DNA of 64,000 nt from Syngnathus acus (GCF_901709675.1 NC_051100.1:6138001-6202000); one strand, 5' to 3'. Shown: positions 11,701-30,898, counted from the first letter of the stretch. Program-made: numbers and translations. The notes: generated by a model from the sequence alone, not told the origin.

Positions 11701-14700
11701 CTGGTGACGTGTGTGAAAGTAATGTAGTGGGGCCAGAAAGCGTGTTAGTGAGTCTTTGACTGGGGTGGCTCTTATGTACGTATGAGATGGAAAAATGGCT
11801 TAAGTGGCATAATAGCTTGTTGCGTGTTTCCCTCCCTCCTCAAACGATACCAAACTGGCATCATCTGTGAACAGACAAGACACTGCTATTTCGGGCTCAC
11901 GATTGAATATTTTTAGAATCCATTATTGTGTCCATTATCTCATCATCGAATACGATACTATTTGCGATTAAGGGTATTACAAAACAGACTTTTCCGGATA
12001 ATGGTTTATTAATAAATTATTTTGGTTTATTTGGTATTGTTTAGTGATTACCAAAAACAAAAAAAACACTAAACAGCAATAAAGCACTACAGCACAAAAA
12101 GTCCAAAGTAAAAGCAGAGGTTTGCAAATGTCTTGTTCAAACAGAAGATAAATCCTTCTGTTTTCATAGAGGACTAGAGAAATATGTAGTTCATGTGTGC
12201 TCATGTGCATGATGTGGCTCTTTGCGGTAACAAAGTAAAAAAATGTGGCTCTTCGTCTCTGACTGGTTGGCCACCCCAGTTTTAAATTATTAAAATACAA
12301 TAATTTGATCATTGATAAATGATTAGCTGTCGATTAATTGTGACACCTGTCCTGCTATTAGACGCTTTCTCGTGTCTGTCAGAAACGTGTGTCTGGATGA
12401 AAAGAGAGAGGAAGTAATGCCCTCTGATGGAGGAAGAAGTCAAGTTTCAGAGCAGAAGTTAGCTGATGAGAGAGAGGGATACACATTACACAAACTGTGG
12501 CAATACAGTACTGCTTTAAGTGAAATCGACTGGTGCCACTTCTGTATTCATCTGCATGCAACTGTAACGCTTAGCTCGCATTCGTGGCTGATAGTTGGAA
12601 GGGGTGACAGCCCATTTATCAAAACAGCCAACAAAATAAGCTTTATAACAATTGCCATGATGCCCTTGCACTGTTTACATCCATCTTAACCTGTCAGGTG
12701 AGGCCTATGGGCAAATTAGAGTCCTGAAGTTCACAAACTCGTTTACTCTCTGTGTACTATTTTCCTAGTGAGGATCAAAACATTGGCAAAAAAAAAAACA
12801 ACGAGAGACCCGATGAATCCTCACCAGGATTTTAGGTCAGAGTTTGTCAGCAAAGCAAATAGGAAAGCAGGAGTGTTGCGAATTAAAGCTCGTCTTGAAG
12901 CCATCTCCCCACAATTTTACAACTGCATGAAGAAAATGACCCAACCCTGCTTTTAACGTCAACGCTGATAAGCACCCTCAGTTAACGACTCCCTCCTCGT
13001 TTAATGAATTCTGCATTCCAAGGCCTCACGTTCTGTATGTGCTCAATTGAGTAACTGTGCCCAAGAATGGGGAAGTAGCCTAACGCTTGTTTGCGCGACA
13101 GCACCGCTGTCTGCCTGCACAGATGGAAGAAACAGCGTTTCACTCGACACCTCAAATCAGACTTTTGGCACGAGGTGAGGAAAAATAGGTCAAGTTCTTT
13201 TGAAATGTTGAAATTGTTGCTGACAATGACAATTGTGTAACAACATAACTACATATTATTAGAAGAATCACAAAAGAAAAAAGATACTCGCCAAATAAAA
13301 TGTGATTGGTAATTTGCTAATTGCCATTTGAATAGTTGCATGTCTGCTGAGACACGAGCATACCTCTTTGAGCCCAATATACAGAAAAGCAAATGACATC
13401 ACATACTAAGCATCCAGTCACGTTCCTTGCGTATTTGAGAACTAGTGATTAGTATATGCTGTGCTGCATTAAGCATGGCTAGACTCCTCATTTTGCTTCT
13501 TTACTTTGTATTTTGGCTTAGCAACAGCATGGAAAAACAAAAAGAGGATTGCAGTTTGTACTTTTCCATTCAGTTTCTATAGCGTGTGTACTAAATTCAA
13601 CAGATGGACCTTTTATTTTTACAACAAGAAAAAGAATAAGAACATTAATCTCAAAATTTCTAAGCATTCATGCTCAATTTCCGCGGATGGTCATTGAAAA
13701 CTTGGTTATGTAGTTTGATTGCCCTTAGGTGTAAATGTCTCGCTCAAAGCCAGCTGGGACAGACCTTGGCACACCCGCGACCCAAATTAGGGAAAGTGGT
13801 TTTGAAAATAAATATATGGATGGAAACTTTAACATGGTCCCTAACGGAATAAACAGGAAGAGACCATCACTGCACAAAACCACACAACCAGACCCCCCCT
13901 CTCTTATTTTTAAATCCATTTGATTCACTTACATGACAATGTTACTGAAGATTTCATCAAATAGCAATGAAAATACTGAGATGTCAAAGGACTCACCATT
14001 GAAGGGGTTCATCCCTCTGCTAATCCTTTGTAAAATGGCATCTTTGACCTCCCGCTTCTTCACGCACCGGATACCCAGATTCTGGAAACTGAAGGAATCA
14101 AAAAATACGACATGAACACCAAAACTAGATGTACACAGAGATTGGAAAATATTTACTGTTGAAAAGTTGAAATTCTGAAGATTTGGACAATTTTTTAATA
14201 AAAATAACAACATACTACTACTAGTACTACTATTAATAACAATAATAAAAATAATAATAAAACTATGACAACTACTACTGTTTTTTTTAATAAAGGTAAT
14301 GAAATGATCAATTGATGATCAAAAACCACAATCAGTGAATTTAATAATGGATTAGTTGTCAATTATTCGCTTAATTGCTGCACTTCTACTATACAGTGAC
14401 GCAAAAAGTGAAAAGAAATAAATATAACATTTTTGATGGACTCTTCCTGGGCACTGAAACTTAGTCTTTGTGTAATCCTGCTCACAGCATCTGTCCATTT
14501 ATTTATAGTTTTACCCTGTGTCAAAATACCATAATAAATGATCACTTAACCAACAAAGCAGATTGTGGTGGGGTAACACACTTGAATAGTGCTTTCTGCA
14601 AATGTTTACTACTGCGAGGCTCACGAGAGGTATGCAAATCAGAAACACCAAAGTATCGTGACTTCATCGCAAAAGCTCGAATTCACACACACAACCTCCG

Positions 14701-17241
14701 TTTTCCCTTTCTATCACACATACAGGCTGTATCAGTGATGTCACTCGGGGAATTCCCATGATGCTGTGCTTTATTCTTTTGGTGTTTGTCAGCATGCATG
14801 TTTGTATATTTGTCATGCTTAACCTATTAAAACAAAATGGACTTATGGTGATAATGACTCAGCTGGCATATTTGCAGAGGTCACATAGAACTCACGCGAT
14901 TACTTTGCGATCCGGCCCAAACTCGGCCTCATAGTAGCCATCTTTGCAGTCCTTGCCCACCAGATCATGAGGATGTGGCCTGTATGGCTCATTCTTCGTC
15001 ACCAAATAAACACACACTTTACCCTTGCCACTGTAATTCAAAATCTGTGGAGGAAGAAGAGAGAATGGTTGGAAATGTTAATCACAAGCATGTGCAAATA
15101 AAGTCAGTCAGTGAGCTACAGAATAGAAAAGTTCATGAACACAGTTGGTCACCTGCAGACTGGGGTACGTCCTGTTGTTGTCCGTGCTTCTCTCACCGGG
15201 GATGCTGCCAGCCGAGCGACCCTCGCACTTGTAACGGAAGCGCATTCCTCTCATCCTGGGTTGCTCAAAGATGCAGATCGCGGGCTCGCCCACTAGAGAG
15301 GGAAGATGCTCCAAACAATCAGTGACCGCAAGTGCAGAGAATGCATGTAATCATTAGTGTGAAGGCACTTTTTTGTCCTGCTACTCCTTCCACATAATTC
15401 AACCGATTCACTCCATTCCACTTTTGACGTATTCCAAATATTCACGAGATGAGCGCCTAAAATTTTTCTCATTCTGAAAATCTTCCGTTTTCGCAAAATG
15501 GAATTTTTTTTTCCCCGTTCACTCTTTATGGCACATTCAACATTCCACATTTACGTCGTTCCAGTTTGAAATTCACATCATTCAGCACATTCAAATCACA
15601 TTTGGGAAGATTTTCGACATTCCCAAATCCAAAAATGTCACGTTTTCACGTTTAAAATTTCCACAAAATTTCATTTTTCACCTCTAATTTCTACATTTTT
15701 TAACCAATTCAACCCATTCCAACTTTAAACTGTTCATCTTTTGCCTACCTATTTCACAACTTCCCACTTACCAAAAGTTTTGAAATTCACACCAAATTCT
15801 ACAAAATTTCATTTTTCCCTTCCAATTTCTACATTTTTCAACTAATTCAACCCGTTCTAACATCATTCTGCAGCATTCCTCAAGTATGTATTCAGCTTCT
15901 TCGCCTTCACACGCAATTTCTCCAGAAATTGCATTTTCTAGTTTATTACGTGTTGGCGACACTAGTAACAACTTGTTGGTGACACGTATGCAGATGAATT
16001 TTTTTGGTTAGTGTGTGACTTCTTAAAAACAAACTGTGGAATTGCAGTTTCCTCTTTTCAACTCTTTGGCTCTGCTTCCACTTCATTATTTGCGAAGTCT
16101 TCAGCATCCACCCTGTTGTTTACAGTCATGCTTCTCTACTCTAACAGGGCCATAGATGAGTATTTGCTATCATGCAAAAATGCAACATAGCTTTTCTGCA
16201 ACTATAATAACTTTCATTCATGTTAGCATGGCGTCTAAAATCATTCTCATCACAAAAAAACCCCATAATTCATTGTGGGAGCACACTTGCATGGACTGTT
16301 TATTGAATTCAACTCACGCGACGGCGTTGAGCATCACAAAACAGTCTCCTGATTAGCATCTACTGCTCTATTTGGGATTAGCACTGCTTCTTAAACTAAT
16401 ATCGCGTGACTTTTCCCCACTGGGCCTGTGTGAGAGGAACGGGAAGTGAACCAGGAAGTTTCATGTGGACAAAACTTCGATGTGACAGGTGCCCCAACCA
16501 GACCCAGATACACACACTCTCTCTCTTTTTTTCCTCTCTCTCTCACTCACTCCCTACACACAGACACAATATACATCAAGGATGTCAGTATAAAACAAGC
16601 CCTGTCACATTTCTGTCCTAACTGCAGGGTGTACTGTACTGCCAAATAGAAAAATGTGACGCTCAGAGATTCAAGTGATAATGCCAGTTCCAGGACAGAT
16701 AGTTTGAGTCCCAACAGCTAAAAACAGCAACGGTTAACCAAGACAAGTCACTTGATTCTTTCCCTCAAAAGACAAATGGGGAAGTGAAAGTTCACTGCTC
16801 TGCATTTTGTGATGCAGTTTGTCGTTTTTTTTGTGGTTCTTCGACTCTTGAATTGTACTTACTCAGATGTTGGTCATCCTCAAGCATGGAGGGCAAAAGA
16901 GCTGGAAGAATAGAATCACAAGGGCAGAAAAATGTGGTAAACTAGATTGATGGGTCTGCTGAATTTGACAAATACATTTGCAAAATAAACTACTGTAGCA
17001 ATGACTTAACGGTGAAATAAAAGGCCATAGCTTCATAAAACTGAAAAAACTAACAAAAGAAAAAATAATTTGTCACTTGAGAGAGAGATACTGTAAAGTA
17101 AGCACTGTAGTGTTGCCATTCTGGAGCCAGGCAACTGTGATGCAAATACAACATAAAGACTGTCATTCATTCATTAAATCTCACAGTTTAAATACTGTTT
17201 TTGTCCAATAAATAAAAGCAGGATTGCTACTCACCATCCAT
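7896..17241 (-). CDS. rel: Proto-oncogene c-Rel, NF-kB transcription factor (complete CDS, 10 exons)
   Basis: Rel proteins form NF-kB dimers, are held in the cytoplasm by IkB, and bind kB DNA sites in the nucleus. The coding exons on the minus strand are 17235-17241, 16863-16901, 15153-15292, 14896-15044, 13997-14088, 11258-11398, 10367-10471, 10010-10228, 9852-9918 and 7896-8737. All have GT-AG borders. Without exon 9 they join in frame to 577 residues. The protein has a short leader ([15 protein letters not shown]), a full Rel homology region (to about residue 297) and a Gln/Ser/Asn-rich C-terminal region. Exon 9, which carries the nuclear localisation signal, is one base out of frame (see its own entry). 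The c-Rel paralogue is preferred over RelA or RelB mainly from its position between papolg and pex13, together with the DxYGN..KKK exon. Confidence 0.93.
8673..8699 (-). repeat. Polyglutamine (CAG/CAA) tract in rel
   Basis: Nine consecutive Gln codons, mostly CAG with two CAA, near the start of the c-Rel transactivation exon. It is a candidate for length polymorphism. Confidence 0.9.
9852..9918 (-). CDS. rel: rel exon 9: nuclear localisation signal exon, frame broken by A10 run
   Basis: Minus-strand acceptor TTTTGTTTAG|ACCC and donor TTTTCAG|GTAAGA bound a 67-nt exon. Entered in the phase left by exon 8 it reads D-P-Y-G-N-N-K-K-K, matching the D-x-Y-G-N..basic nuclear localisation segment that follows the Rel homology region in c-Rel. 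The A run on the coding strand has ten residues (plus-strand T10 at 9892-9901), so the frame meets TAG after K-K-K-T. With nine A the exon would be 66 nt, would read K-K-K-R-S-R-E-N-L and would join exon 10 in frame. Sequencing or assembly error in a homopolymer is the simplest explanation; a real indel or skipping of this exon are alternatives. Confidence 0.75.
10010..10471 (-). CDS. rel: rel exons 7-8: Rel homology dimerisation (IPT) domain
   Basis: Exon 7 (10367-10471) encodes [32 protein letters not shown]. Exon 8 (10010-10228) encodes [52 protein letters not shown]. Together these form the immunoglobulin-like dimerisation half of the Rel homology region, including the RRPSD segment contacted by IkB in known structures. 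Exon 7 is 105 nt and exon 8 is 219 nt, both entering in phase 1, consistent with other vertebrate Rel genes. Confidence 0.95.
11024..11130. repeat. AAT trinucleotide run and AT-rich palindromic tract
   Basis: TAATAATAATAATAATAATAA at about 11022-11043 is followed by TATATATTATATATAATATATA-type sequence to about 11130. It lies within rel intron 6 and is simple sequence only. Confidence 0.8.
11258..15292 (-). CDS. rel: rel exons 3-6: Rel homology DNA-binding (N-terminal) domain
   Basis: Exon 3 (15153-15292) carries the DNA-recognition loop [19 protein letters not shown]. Exon 4 (14896-15044) carries [27 protein letters not shown]. Exon 5 (13997-14088) carries [18 protein letters not shown] and NPFNG. 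Exon 6 (11258-11398) carries [14 protein letters not shown] and VSNPIYDN. All motifs of the Rel N-terminal domain are present, and splice phases agree at every junction. The redox-sensitive Cys of the recognition loop (in RYKCEG) is kept. Confidence 0.95.
13745..13830 (-). repeat. Fragment of dispersed teleost repeat
   Basis: CCAGCTGGGACAG..ACACCCGCGACCC..GAAAGTGGTTTTGAAAATAAATATATGGATGG has the layout of one end of the same repeat family seen at 6835 and 43185, in the reverse orientation. It lies within rel intron 5. Confidence 0.55.
15380..15870. repeat. Degenerate tandem repeat (period about 138 bp) in rel intron 2
   Basis: The phrases ACAAAATTTCATTTTTC, AATTTCTACATTTTT and AATTCAACCC.TTC recur at about 15663-15722 and 15801-15860. 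Looser echoes (CATTCCAAATATTC, ATTCAACATTCCACATTTA) run through the preceding 280 bases. It looks like an old satellite-like array biased to A/T/C on this strand. Confidence 0.6.
16863..17241 (-). CDS. rel: rel exons 1-2: start codon and leader peptide
   Basis: The start codon lies in a tiny coding exon (17235-17241, ATGGATG|GTGAGT). The next exon (16863-16901, TTCCAG|CTCTTT to CTGA|GTAAGT) completes [15 protein letters not shown] before the Rel homology region begins in exon 3. The leader is acidic. The start was chosen because the 7-nt exon has a near-consensus donor and because splicing to exon 2 preserves phase. Confidence 0.75.
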
Positions 17242-17343
17242 GATGCACATGCAAACAGTGTTGATATGTCACACGCTTCTGACTTGCTCAGAGTGAGTGA
17301 CAGAAGACTAGAATAGTAGAGTCGGAGAAGGAAGTGCCCGGGC

Positions 17344-17370
17344 GGAAATCCCCAACTAGAACGGGCCAAT
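17344..17370 (-). promoter_or_regulatory. rel promoter: consensus kB site and inverted CCAAT box
   Basis: Positions 17344-17353 read GGAAATCCCC on the plus strand, which is GGGGATTTCC on the minus strand. That is an exact match to the kB consensus GGGRNWYYCC, about 105 bp upstream of the rel start codon. A CCAAT motif lies at 17366-17370. Autoregulation by kB sites is known for mammalian c-rel promoters; occupancy here is inferred. Confidence 0.65.
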
Positions 17371-17456
17371 CAGGAGCTTGTGAGTCACTCCAGAGATTTT
17401 ACACACGACGAAGAAATCCCACCATCACCTCCACAGAATAACAAATATTGTGTTGT

Positions 17457-17462
17457 TTTATT
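17457..17462 (-). terminator. Possible poly(A) signal of the papolg transcript
   Basis: AATAAA on the minus strand. It is the nearest perfect hexamer that I found downstream of the distal papolg exon ending at 19823. If used, the papolg transcript would end only about 100 bp before the rel kB site. ATTAAA at 18039-18044 is an alternative. Weak evidence. Confidence 0.25.
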
Positions 17463-17470
17463 ATTATTAC

Positions 17471-19822
17471 CACAGGTTGAAATAGACGAGTAGTAACAGT
17501 AAGATGCATTTAAATTTTGTTTTGGCAGAATATGTGTTTGTGCAAGTGTTGGAAAAAACAAACCTTTGACACCATTCTAAGGAAGCTGGTCCTTTCTGGC
17601 ATTTACACATACTGAACGTATCTGTAGAGAGAGAGATGTGAATTGTTTAGGGAAATTCCTAATGTAAGACGCAACCTCAATTTTACACATTAATGAAGGG
17701 CCACTATCAAGCCAAGCAAAACCACTTACAAACCATGAAAAAAAAAAAATGTGGCCAGTGTAAAAAAAAAAAAAGAGGAACATTTGGAAACAAGACCTAA
17801 AATCAAAACTGTAACTCTCAAACTATAAGTATTGTATATTAGCAAATCGGTGTCAGAACAAATTATTCTTGTACAATGACGCCACCTGGTGAAAGGAATA
17901 ATGCAATCATAAAATAATGTAAATATGCAATAAGTATGGTCACAGCTGTCCATATCCACAATCTCCACAAGAACCTTCACAACAGTTTGTTTAGGTCTGA
18001 AATAGAAATAAGACAAAGGCTTTGTATCGTTTTGGGGGTTTAATGGTTGTACAGATTCATTTAAATGACGTGATAACACATACAAAAATACCCTTTCAAT
18101 ACAGTTTAGAAACAAACATCTAAATGACTTTTTTTGTTAAATTTTTCTGAACAGCAAAAACAGTTGTCTGAAACGGAGTGGCGCAGTTTTTTGTTCAAAA
18201 ATACCTACCTAATATGAATTCTATTAAAAAAAAAAAATCAAATGGTACAAATATGCAAATATAAATTAATGAATAAGAAAACCCCCAATAATGAAGCATG
18301 TGATATTTTGTTGGAAAACAAACAAACAAAAAACCTGTACATCTTAGGGTATGGGAATCTGATGCTGGAACAAGAGCCTGTGACAAAACAATACCTGCTC
18401 TGTTGGTTATAAATGCCGCAGCACGAATTGTTCACGTCACATTTTGTGCTGTAATCAACCCAACATCAGATTGTGATGGCAGGGGAGGTGGGGGACAAAA
18501 CCAAAAAAAGTCTCCTGATGCCTTTTAAGAACCTCCACAGGAGGCGCAGAGGGTTATTACCCAAAACAAAGGGAATTTTGTCTCTCTCCAAATCAACCAT
18601 ATATGCTTCCATGCATGCACGCACACATGCGTGCACACACTCAATCACACACATGCATACACGCAAACTAGCACAACAAATTGCAAAGCTTTGAACCAGT
18701 TTTCACCAAGCACCACAAACCTTTGCTTCACTGGCAGGGAAGTCAAAAGGTAGCTCCAGATTGGGGCGCTATGAAGCATTTGTGTGTGTGTGTGTGTGTG
18801 TAGCCTTCCCAAAGACCAAAAGGCCGGCTGGGATGGTGACTGAGTGCAGCACATGTTTAGGAGCAACAGTCGCTTTGTTCTGTTTAGCGCAACATCAACC
18901 CTCAGGTTGAAGCAAACCGGGGTGGGGGGGGACCCAACAAAAATAAACTCTTGTTTTTGTTCAGTTTGTGGCAAATGACAAACAGGTAACTCCCAGAGCT
19001 AAACAATTTCATCACTGCAGAAAGCCTGATCTTCCCAACTGTCATGTGTAACAACTTAGCAAGTACTTTGAAAAGCGCTGCTGGGCCCGTTTTTGGAAAA
19101 CAAAAATTGCACACTTAAAAGACTGATACAAACCTGGAATCCTTTTCAGTGGTCCAAAGAACTATGGTTGGGATTTCTGTCAAATCCAAGCAAAACTCCA
19201 ATAAATCACTGCTGCTTCATCTAAACTACAGTGTTTCAAAATAAATCAATCATTAGCGGCGGAAACACCTTTTGAACAAGCTACAAAGAAAAAAACTTTT
19301 TTTTTTTTTTTTTTTTAAACTTTTTCCTTTTTAGATAAAAGTGTGATCGAAGCATCGAAAGACTTAACAGTAAGCGTAGCTTTTTTTCTTTCCTTAAGAC
19401 AAAGACGTTATGTACATGAACATTTACTGTACATATTTCTGTTTGAGATGAAGGAAATGAACATTCCATACATCAGCTGTGTGGTGAAGTTGGACAAAGG
19501 ATTGGCGTATTTTTTCTCTTAAAACATAACTAAAAAAAATGTAAGATAAGGAATATGGGAGATGTTCCATTAAAAAAGGAAAAACACAAACTGCTGCTAT
19601 CTGAGTTGAGTGTTGTGTAAAAAGCACTCCGGCTGCCGAGTGCTGACCTCTTATTTGACCAAATCACCGATTGACTGGTTTTTCAGTAACCGCTGGAGAT
19701 CTGGAGGTGAGGTGCCCGTCCTTCAACGTGACAGCCATGTGAAGTCAACCTGTGTGTTGGACCTGCCTGACTATAATGCCCCCACCTGTGCGCATACATG
19801 AATCCAGATGCAATTGCGAAGT
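17471..19822. other. papolg 3' UTR / papolg-rel intergenic stretch
   Basis: About 2.3 kb with no coding exon that I can support. It holds simple tracts (TG repeat at 18780-18801, A/T runs near 19299 and 19455) and is probably partly papolg 3' untranslated sequence. Confidence 0.5.
18780..18801. repeat. TG dinucleotide repeat
   Basis: Eleven TG units in uninterrupted array. Confidence 0.9.
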
Positions 19823-20752
19823 TCACGCTATGTGGATTCTGGCCTTCTCCGTTTCTTTCAACCTCTTGGCCTGCTCCTCCAGGGAGGGCGAAAGGGGTCG
19901 CTTGGAGGCTGCTCCATTCAGAGGGTCTGCTCCTCGGCTCACTAACGTGGGGATGGAACTGCCAACGGAGTGGGTCGAGTGTTTGGACGAGACATGTTCT
20001 ACACAGGAAAACATGCACACAAAAGCAATCCTATTAATTCACGGGGTAGCAGATTTGAATTAAAAACTCTCCTCTGCCTTGACGACCCTGCGTTAGCCGT
20101 AGTAAGGAAAAATATGTGTTCCTACAGCAGTAATGTCAACTTGATTATGAACCTGCACCAACTCAGGATTTACAATTACATTAAATATTAGTCAGAAACA
20201 CATTTCTAGTTTCAAGTTGAAAAGGTTAAATCCACTGCCATCTTAAACCATGTGTCACTTTTTTGTGTTGCTGGGCACACTAGTCCAATTCATGTATCAT
20301 GCGTCTTTACATTTTCAAGTGGCAATAAGATAGTGATCTATTAATACAATTGTTATGCTTGTAAAGCCATTTGTTTTAATCTCCTAATGACAACATATAC
20401 ACACACAAGCATCAGCTTATTAAAACAATTTAATGGTTTAGAGGAATAAATACCAAAGACAACTGAGCTTAGTAAAGTGGCATAGCTGTCAACAATTATG
20501 CCAGTATCTCACTTGACCCATTTGGAAAATTAAATTCCCACCTGTGGTCAAAAAGTGCTTAAGTGTCAATGACCTACTATTGATTTTGACAGTAGCATTT
20601 ATAAATATTCACATCTTCAGCGTTAAGCAGCGATGAAGGAGAGACACTCACTGGAACCGATAACAGGAATGAACATGCCCCTTTCTTGACTGGCAGGAGG
20701 CACCTCGGGCGTTACGGTGGCCTCAAATACTGGGGCCTTGGGAGGTGTGACG
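19823..20752 (-). CDS. papolg: papolg alternative 3' exons 23-24 (duplicated C-terminal module)
   Basis: Exon 23 (20652-20752, TTTGCAG|CGTCAC to TTCCA|GTGAGT) encodes VTPPKAPVFE..PPASQ..FIPVIGS. Exon 24 (19823-19998, CTGTGTAG|AACATG, stop TGA at 19823) encodes KHVSSKHSTHS..NGAASKRPLSPS..AKRLKETEKARIHIA. They resemble exon 18 (VSPPKKLLLE.., also exactly 101 nt with the same phases) and exon 19 (NGAAKRPHSPVQEDVAKRHKDTE). The IPVIG and KRxxSPS..KRLK motifs also occur in the mammalian PAPOLG tail. Exon 23 fits in frame after exon 17, giving 650 residues, or after exon 22 if the donor overlapping its stop is used, giving 835. I see no frameshift, so this is likely a real alternative end rather than a relic; use by the cell is inferred. 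Confidence 0.7.
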
Positions 20753-20830
20753 CTGCAAATCATCCAGACAGACCAGACATGAGTAGGGGTACCAAACATT
20801 ATTTGAGCCAAAACTGGGCGGTCATCAAAC

Positions 20831-28927
<8,097 letters not shown>

Positions 28928-29165
28928 GACACTCAAACCAGATTCGCTCTACTACCGCTACGAAGCTGTGAGAAACTAAGAAGGTCAACAAGAAGAAATA
29001 ATTAGAGATGGTAAGCTCGAGTCAGTCCGCTCCACACAGCACCGAGCTTTTTGAAGCGGAAGTGTCGCAGAGCAGTGTTTCGAGCACGCCCCCTGTCACG
29101 TGACCAATGCAAGCGAGGCCTCGGGGACGTCACGCTGCGTCACGAGCTTTGCGGGAAATTCGAAA
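28928..29165 (-). promoter_or_regulatory. papolg 5' UTR and TATA-less promoter
   Basis: Upstream of the papolg start, and more GC-rich than its surroundings. It contains an ETS-like GCGGAAGTG (29056-29064), an E-box CACGTG (29097-29102), a CCAAT box (29104-29108) and a CRE-like GACGTCAC (29126-29133). No TATA box was seen in the expected orientation. This is typical of housekeeping promoters; function is inferred from motif clustering. Confidence 0.5.
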
Positions 29166-29280
29166 AATCGAAAAAAGTAGGCCCTGGTGAAGACCCAGGA
29201 CATGCTGGAGATGTCACTTGGCGTGGAGAATGAGCTAAAGAAACACAACTGTAAAACGGAAAGTGGATAAAGATATCAAA

Positions 29281-29732
29281 TATCATGGAGGAAGAGGAAT
29301 TAAGTGATTATAGACATAGTCCACCCATCCCATTAGTGTAATCCACATTAAATCCCAATGAAGCGAAATCTTCCGTTAATCAATGAAAGCAGATCTATGT
29401 TGCCATCCGAACACAGGCTGTCTCGGGTAAATAAATCCTTCTCAGGAGTAGACTGACCTGTTTCCTGTTTGTTACTGTTCTCATGACAGTCATGGCCTTT
29501 AGGACGCTCCACACACCGGGTCATGCTGGTAACTTGATCATGATCAAATTTATACCATTCTAGAAGAATGGGCCATTTAACCTAAAGCTTTTATCTCAGC
29601 CTACAGTTCTTGTTTGCGGGAAAGCTGATGCTACCTGTCAGCACACGCACACACACACACAAAAACACACACACACAGACACAAAAGGGCATCAAGCCAA
29701 GGCAACAAAGCAGGTGCTCCAGCCTCCTGAGC
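29281..29732. other. papolg-lhb intergenic sequence with CA repeat
   Basis: Divergent intergenic space between papolg (minus) and lhb (plus), including the lhb upstream region. A CA-rich tract spans about 29648-29682. No further gene is visible. Confidence 0.5.
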
Positions 29733-29733
29733 T

Positions 29734-29778
29734 TATAAAAATGAGCAGGTCACCAGCAAATACACAGGACACGCATAG
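29734..29778 (+). promoter_or_regulatory. lhb TATA box and untranslated exon 1
   Basis: TATAAAA at 29734-29740 lies about 30 bp before the likely start site (about 29765). A short untranslated exon ends at 29778 (CGCATAG|GTAATG). The next acceptor is GTGTAG| at 30114, 12 bp before the start codon. An AGGTCA half-site sits at about 29747. A small non-coding first exon is the usual teleost gonadotropin beta-subunit layout. Confidence 0.55.
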
Positions 29779-30126
29779 GTAATGCATGTTTGTTTCATAC
29801 TTTGCACATATGCATGTTAATTCTATCCGTGCGATCATAATGCAATGAAAAGATGTTTGCTTTTTTTCTTCATAGCATTCTCCCTTGCTGACTTTTACTT
29901 GAATTACTCAGTTAGCATCTTTGTGACAGGTTAAGTATGAGTAGTAACTTTTACTGACCGCCAATCAGTCAAGGGAGATCCCTGCCTGTCACCAAAAGTC
30001 AGCTGCATCCTCATTAGGATAAATTGCAAAAAGTGGACATCATTGTCGAGCAGGTTGTGTGGAGATCATGTTTGTGACATTTGTTGCCACTATGTGATCT
30101 TGTTTGCTGTGTAGGTCTGTCGAGTC

Positions 30127-30687
30127 ATGGCCCTTCAGATGCTGACCTTGTTTTTGGCTGCCTACGGTTGGTGGATGCATCCTACAGGTGTTCTCTTGTT
30201 TTGTGTTGTGAGGGCAGCTCATTTTCTAGTTCATAACCATGAGTGTGCTTTATTATGTTCAGCTTCTAATAAGCTGCCAGGATGTCACCTGACCTACCAA
30301 AATGTGAGCTTGGAGAAAGAAGGATGCCTCTCGTGTAGCCTCGTGGAGACAACCATTTGTTCTGGATACTGCTCCACAGAGGTAACGTTTCTTCTCTGAC
30401 GTTTCCCTCGACAGACAACTGCAACAATGTTGTATTGGTTGTCTTCCATGCAGTACCCTATCTTCTACGGCTTCCCTAGCGAAGAGCCTCAAGTGTGTAT
30501 GTATGAGCGTGTGCACCACCAACAGTTTGAGCTGTCTGACTGCCTTCCAGGCGTGGACCCTGTGGTCAAGTACCCAGTGGCATTAAGCTGCAGTTGTGCA
30601 GCATGCTCCATCCTCACGTCCAACTGTAATGAGGAACCCATGGAACCTACCAAACCTGACCTCTGTGCTCAGATCCCCGCTAAGTAA
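30127..30687 (+). CDS. lhb: Luteinising hormone beta subunit
   Basis: Secreted glycoprotein hormone subunit that pairs with the common alpha subunit and acts on gonadal LH receptors. Preferred CDS: 30127-30187, 30263-30381, 30454-30687 (137 residues). It has a signal peptide (MALQMLTLFLAAYGWW..) and twelve cysteines, beginning GCHLTYQNVSLEKEGC and ETTICSGYC (CAGY-type motif), and later GVDPVVKYPVALSCSC. There is one N-glycosylation site (NVS). VSLEKEGC, TTICSGYC and GVDPVVxYPVALSC mark it as LH rather than FSH beta. Donor GAG|GTAACG at 30382 and acceptor CATGCAG| at 30453 are clear. The 75 nt at 30188-30262 are in frame and open. If retained they add 25 residues with three extra cysteines after the signal peptide, which would be atypical. 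Poly(A) signal at 30899. Confidence 0.88.
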
Positions 30688-30898
30688 TTTGTGACCTTTG
30701 CATCACCTACCTTTGTGTCGTCTTTATGTTTGAGATTGTGGAATGGATAATAGTAAAGATAGCAGTTTCAACAGGAACCATGCAGGATCGTGTCTTTGCA
30801 TGTTTAGACAGAATGAATAGCACATACTAAATTGTACATGGATACTTCATTTAGATTTTGTATTGTGCACTTGTGTTTGATCAGTTATGAAGGGAACT

